A stretch of DNA of 17,108 nt from Rhodoferax sp. (lineage in GTDB: Bacteria; Pseudomonadota; Gammaproteobacteria; Burkholderiales; Burkholderiaceae_C): assembly GCA_020048795.1 (NCBI GenBank), contig JAIFMA010000034.1:1-17108 (forward strand), given 5' to 3'. The position numbers and the translations under genes were made by a program. The notes under the pieces are model-generated. The model was given only the letters and a program-made list of their open reading frames with translations, made no database searches and was not told the origin of the DNA. Positions 14,541-17,108 of the stretch are shown in pieces; within the stretch, counting starts at the first letter, position 1; the number at the start of each line of letters is the position of its first letter.

Positions 14541-14582
14541 AAGCTGCTTACGCAGGCTGAATAAGCGCTGCAGGCCAATTTG
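14541..14582. repeat. intergenic repeat / possible terminator between convergent genes
   Basis: The 42 bases between the amidohydrolase stop and the coaX stop contain GCTGCTTACGCAGGCTG followed by AATAAGCGCTGCAGGCC. Self-complementary pieces (GCTT/AAGC, CTGC/GCAG) could fold. It resembles intergenic repeats recalled from Comamonadaceae and may act as a shared terminator for the convergent pair. Confidence 0.4.
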
Positions 14583-15347
14583 TTACACAAAACGGCGGGC
14601 CGCCATCTCCAGCAGGCCGTCAAATACCAGGTTGTCCACCAGCTCAAAGCTCAGTGCCATACTGGGCGCCATCTTCCAGCCGGCACCGCCCGTCATCATG
14701 CAGCGCGGCTCGGCCCCGCAATGCTGGCGCACATGTTGCACCATACGTTCCACCGCGCCGGCAATGGCATAGGTGCCGCCGCTGGTCAGCGCGTCGCTGG
14801 TGTTGGTGGGAAACGGGCAGACATTGCCGGTGGGCACGCGCAAGCCGGCCGTGCCTGATTCAAGGGCGCGCAGCATGATGCCGTGTCCGGGCAAAATCAG
14901 CCCACCCAAAAAACGGCCATGGGTATCAATGGCATCCACCGTGACGGCGGTGCCCACCATCACCACCACCATTGGGCGCGCCGTGCCTTGCGCCAGACCG
15001 CGATGCCAGGCCCCGATCATGGCCACCCAGCGGTCGGCACCGAGGCGTGCCGGATGGTCGTAGCCGTTGCTCAAACCGGCCTCGGCGGCGCTGGCCACCA
15101 CCCAGTGGGCCGACACGTCCCACAGCTCCATCTGGTCTTCAACCCGGCGCTTGATGGCATCGCCCGCCACCACGCAGCCCAGCATGCGGTTGGGTGCCGG
15201 CAGTTTGGCCCATTCGCCCTCGGCCAGCTTGTCGATGTTTTCCAGAAATTCGACACCCTGCGCCAGCACCGGTGCGTCACGCCGCGGTGCCGTGTGTAAC
15301 GCCCATTTCAGGCGGGTGTTGCCGATATCGATCGCCAAAAAATTCAT
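14583..15347 (-). CDS. coaX: type III pantothenate kinase
   Basis: Phosphorylates pantothenate, the first step of coenzyme A synthesis, in the cytosol. The 254-residue product has the ASKHA-fold motifs in order. The phosphate-1 loop AIDIGNTRLKWAL (5-17) is followed by the pantothenate-binding PARLGADRW (99-107), with its catalytic Asp105. The phosphate-2 loop VGTAVTVDAI (131-140) precedes GGLILPGHGIMLRAL and the adenosine motif TGGAG (219-223). Type III enzymes are insensitive to CoA feedback and need a monovalent cation. The start at 15347 gives the canonical N-terminus; it lies eight bases after the stop of the dioxygenase-rhodanese gene, so the two form an operon. The more common partner of coaX in this class is birA, which is absent here. 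Confidence 0.96.
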   Translation of the reverse strand: MNFLAIDIGNTRLKWALHTAPRRDAPVLAQGVEFLENIDKLAEGEWAKLPAPNRMLGCVVAGDAIKRRVEDQMELWDVSAHWVVASAAEAGLSNGYDHPARLGADRWVAMIGAWHRGLAQGTARPMVVVMVGTAVTVDAIDTHGRFLGGLILPGHGIMLRALESGTAGLRVPTGNVCPFPTNTSDALTSGGTYAIAGAVERMVQHVRQHCGAEPRCMMTGGAGWKMAPSMALSFELVDNLVFDGLLEMAARRFV

Positions 15348-15355
15348 GGCACCGC

Positions 15356-16468
15356 TCAGCTCTGGCGCCACGGCAAGCCGTTAAAGCGCCAACCGCCACG
15401 CTGGCCGCGCTGGCCATGGTCGTTGGGGTCGCCTTCAAAACCTTCCAGAATGTTGTAGGCCAGCAGGCCCAGTTCGGTGGCACGCTTGGCCGCCGCAATC
15501 GAGCGCACGCCGCTGCGGCATAACAAAACCACTTTTTTGCCGGCCGGCACGGCGGCCAGCAGTGCCTGATCGAACTGGTTGTTGGCGCTCATGCCGGGCC
15601 ACTGCTTCCAGGCGATGCCCACGGCATCGGGTACCAAGCCTACCCAGGCGCGCTCGGCATCGGTGCGCACATCCACCAGCACTGCCTCACCGGCCTGCCA
15701 CCACTGATGCGCCAGGGTGACCGAAATATCACCGGCGTAGCCGTCGGCATCGCGCTGCACCAGCGCATGCGGCACCGGAGCATCGTGGCGCAGCCCCAGG
15801 TGCAGGTTGGCTGGTACCGCCTCGTCCATGCGTTTGGGGGGCGGCAGGTGCAGGGCCTCCATGATGGCGATGAATTCGGCCTGGGTTTTGCCTGCCACCC
15901 GCGCATTGCTGGTTTTTTCGCGGCCAATGCTGGAGCAGCTCTTGCCCTGATAGTCGTGCCCTGGCCAGACCTTGGTGGCATCAGGCAGCTTGAACAGCAC
16001 CTCGGTCAGGCTGTGGTACAGCTCGGCAGCACTGCCCGACTGGAAGTCGGTGCGGCCGCAGCCGTTGATCAGCAGCGTGTCGCCGGTGAACACATGGTCA
16101 CGCCAAACAAAACACATGCTGCCAGCGGTGTGGCCCGGGGTTAGCAGGGCACGAATCGTCTCGCCACCAAAATCCAGCGTGTCACCATCCTTGAGCAACA
16201 CCGAGGCGGTGCTGATACCACTTTCTGCTGGGGCGGTGGTTTTGGCACCAGCCAGTTCGGCCAGTTGCCCGGCGCTGGTGATGTGGTCGGCATGGGCATG
16301 GGTTTCCAGTGCCCAGACCAGCCGCAAACCCTTTTCACGCAGCACTGCCAGATCACGCGTGATCTGGGTGTCGACCGGGTCGATGATCACGGCATCCAGG
16401 CTGAACGGATCAAATAAAACATAGGTGTAAGTTGAAGACGCGGTGTCAAAAAGTTGAATGGGTTTCAT
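15356..16468 (-). CDS. persulfide dioxygenase-rhodanese fusion (ETHE1-like)
   Basis: The N-terminal half (about 1-235) is a metallo-beta-lactamase fold of the ETHE1/Blh type. It has THAHADH (56-62) and probable iron ligands His57, His113 (TPGHTAG) and Asp130 (FTGD), plus His171 (WPGHD). The C-terminal half (about 245-365) is a rhodanese domain with the active-site loop CRSGVR, Cys317. Known fusions of this kind oxidise glutathione persulfide to sulfite and transfer sulfur to make thiosulfate, so the enzyme probably detoxifies sulfide or persulfide. All metal and sulfur-transfer residues are present in this 370-residue product. The start at ATG 16468 gives the family N-terminus MKPIQLFD; TTG 16477 is possible. 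The gene is divergent from icmF and precedes coaX by eight bases. Confidence 0.92.
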   Translation of the reverse strand: MKPIQLFDTASSTYTYVLFDPFSLDAVIIDPVDTQITRDLAVLREKGLRLVWALETHAHADHITSAGQLAELAGAKTTAPAESGISTASVLLKDGDTLDFGGETIRALLTPGHTAGSMCFVWRDHVFTGDTLLINGCGRTDFQSGSAAELYHSLTEVLFKLPDATKVWPGHDYQGKSCSSIGREKTSNARVAGKTQAEFIAIMEALHLPPPKRMDEAVPANLHLGLRHDAPVPHALVQRDADGYAGDISVTLAHQWWQAGEAVLVDVRTDAERAWVGLVPDAVGIAWKQWPGMSANNQFDQALLAAVPAGKKVVLLCRSGVRSIAAAKRATELGLLAYNILEGFEGDPNDHGQRGQRGGWRFNGLPWRQS

Positions 16469-16551
16469 GAGTGTCAAGGCGGATGCAGCAAAAGTGAAAT
16501 GTACCGTGAAAGCCGGCTGACCGACAAAAAAACCGCTAACATCCTGTCCTT

Positions 16552-16569
16552 GTTGACGTTTACGTCAAC
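16552..16569. promoter_or_regulatory. 7-bp inverted repeat, candidate MerR/LiuR-type operator
   Basis: GTTGACG-TTTA-CGTCAAC is a perfect inverted repeat with a four-base spacer in the divergent gap. It starts 91 bases before icmF and lies about 84 bases from the dioxygenase start. The form TTGACGTTTACGTCAA resembles palindromes recalled for MerR-family regulators of acyl-CoA and branched-chain amino acid catabolism such as LiuR. A further CGTCAA follows directly (16569-16574). The left arm TTGACG could also serve as a -35 box, but I see no good -10. Confidence 0.5.
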
Positions 16570-16642
16570 GTCAAGTCAGCCAGACCCAGTGTCATCACGG
16601 GCTCTGCCAAAAATCCAATTCGCTGTGAACTGAGACACCACC

Positions 16643-17108
16643 ATGACCGATTTATCTACCGATTTCAATACGCTGGCCAACTACCGCCCAAGCCACAAAG
16701 TGCGTTTTGTCACCGCTGCCAGCCTGTTTGACGGCCACGACGCCGCCATCAACATCATGCGCCGCATTTTGCAGGGCATGGGCACCGAGGTGATCCACTT
16801 AGGCCATAACCGCAGCGTCGAAGAAGTCGTCTCTGCCGCTCTGCAGGAAGACGCGCAGGGCATTGCCATCAGCTCCTACCAAGGCGGCCATGTCGAGTAT
16901 TTCAAATACATGGTTGATCTGCTGAAAAGCCGAGGCGGCGCCCACATCCAGGTGTTTGGCGGCGGCGGCGGGGTGATTGTGCCCAGTGAGATTGCTGAAT
17001 TACAAGCTTACGGTGTCGCGCGCATTTACAGCCCCGAAGACGGTCAGCGCATGGGCCTGGCCGGCATGATTGGCGAGATGGTGATGCGCTGCGACAAGGA
17101 TTTGACGC
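16643..17108 (+). CDS. icmF: fused isobutyryl-CoA mutase IcmF, N-terminal part (cut by window end)
   Basis: IcmF is a B12-dependent enzyme that interconverts isobutyryl-CoA and butyryl-CoA. It joins a B12-binding domain, a MeaI-type G-protein chaperone and the mutase domain in one chain of roughly 1,100 residues. The visible 155 residues are the B12-binding domain, with the lower-ligand motif DGHDAA (30-35, His32), SSYQGGHVEYFKYMVDLL (77-94) and the glycine-rich FGGGGGV (105-111), then YSPEDGQRMGL. The B12 domain at the N-terminus distinguishes IcmF from methylmalonyl-CoA mutase, where it is C-terminal. The start at 16643 has only a weak ribosome site. The G-protein and mutase parts lie beyond the window. 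The upstream palindrome suggests control by a catabolic regulator. Confidence 0.88.
   Translation, partial: MTDLSTDFNTLANYRPSHKVRFVTAASLFDGHDAAINIMRRILQGMGTEVIHLGHNRSVEEVVSAALQEDAQGIAISSYQGGHVEYFKYMVDLLKSRGGAHIQVFGGGGGVIVPSEIAELQAYGVARIYSPEDGQRMGLAGMIGEMVMRCDKDLT

Noticed and set aside
14883..15299. Histidine-rich (six His in a row) plus-strand frame as a metal-binding protein
   Set aside because: It is the antisense reading of GTG-rich valine codons in coaX, not an independent gene.

Overview
The window reads as chromosome of a betaproteobacterium, most likely a Comamonadaceae member of the Rhodoferax/Polaromonas type. This is an inference from protein signatures and gene order; no search was run. 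Its core is a long minus-strand ribosomal operon corresponding to the spc and alpha operons. In transcription order it reads rplN, rplX, rplE, rpsN, rpsH, rplF, rplR, rpsE, rpmD, rplO, secY, infA, rpmJ, rpsM, rpsK, rpsD, rpoA, rplQ, and ends with an initiator tRNA-fMet gene only 18 bases after rplQ (10862 down to 1894). A strong sigma70-type promoter (11011-11039) lies just upstream of rplN. The S10-operon genes that often precede rplN are absent, and a glycerol-3-phosphate dehydrogenase gene lies there instead.

Left edge (1-1893): a tyrosine recombinase of the P4/DUF4102 type lies just past the 3' end of the tRNA, followed by an open, unrecognised small gene that runs off the window. This looks like the integrase end of an integrative element that used the tRNA-fMet 3' end as its target. 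Three TGGGGGCA repeats overlap the candidate integrase promoter. A bidirectional terminator separates the tRNA from the integrase.

Right part (11036-17108): glpD (minus) has an N-terminus that appears to lack an in-frame start, probably through a one-base loss. The glpD to amidohydrolase gap holds a decayed fragment of an integron integrase. Then come an M20 metallo-amidohydrolase (plus), type III pantothenate kinase coaX, and a persulfide dioxygenase-rhodanese fusion (both minus, 8 bases apart). Divergent from these is the first part of icmF, the fused isobutyryl-CoA mutase (plus, cut by the window end). A perfect 7-bp inverted repeat of MerR/LiuR type lies in the divergent gap before icmF.

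Most of the window is ordinary housekeeping DNA. The points worth a second look are the integron-integrase relic, the glpD start defect, the integrase/tRNA-fMet junction with its iterated repeats, the structured spacers inside the alpha operon, and the palindrome before icmF. I did not find a convincing wholly new system.
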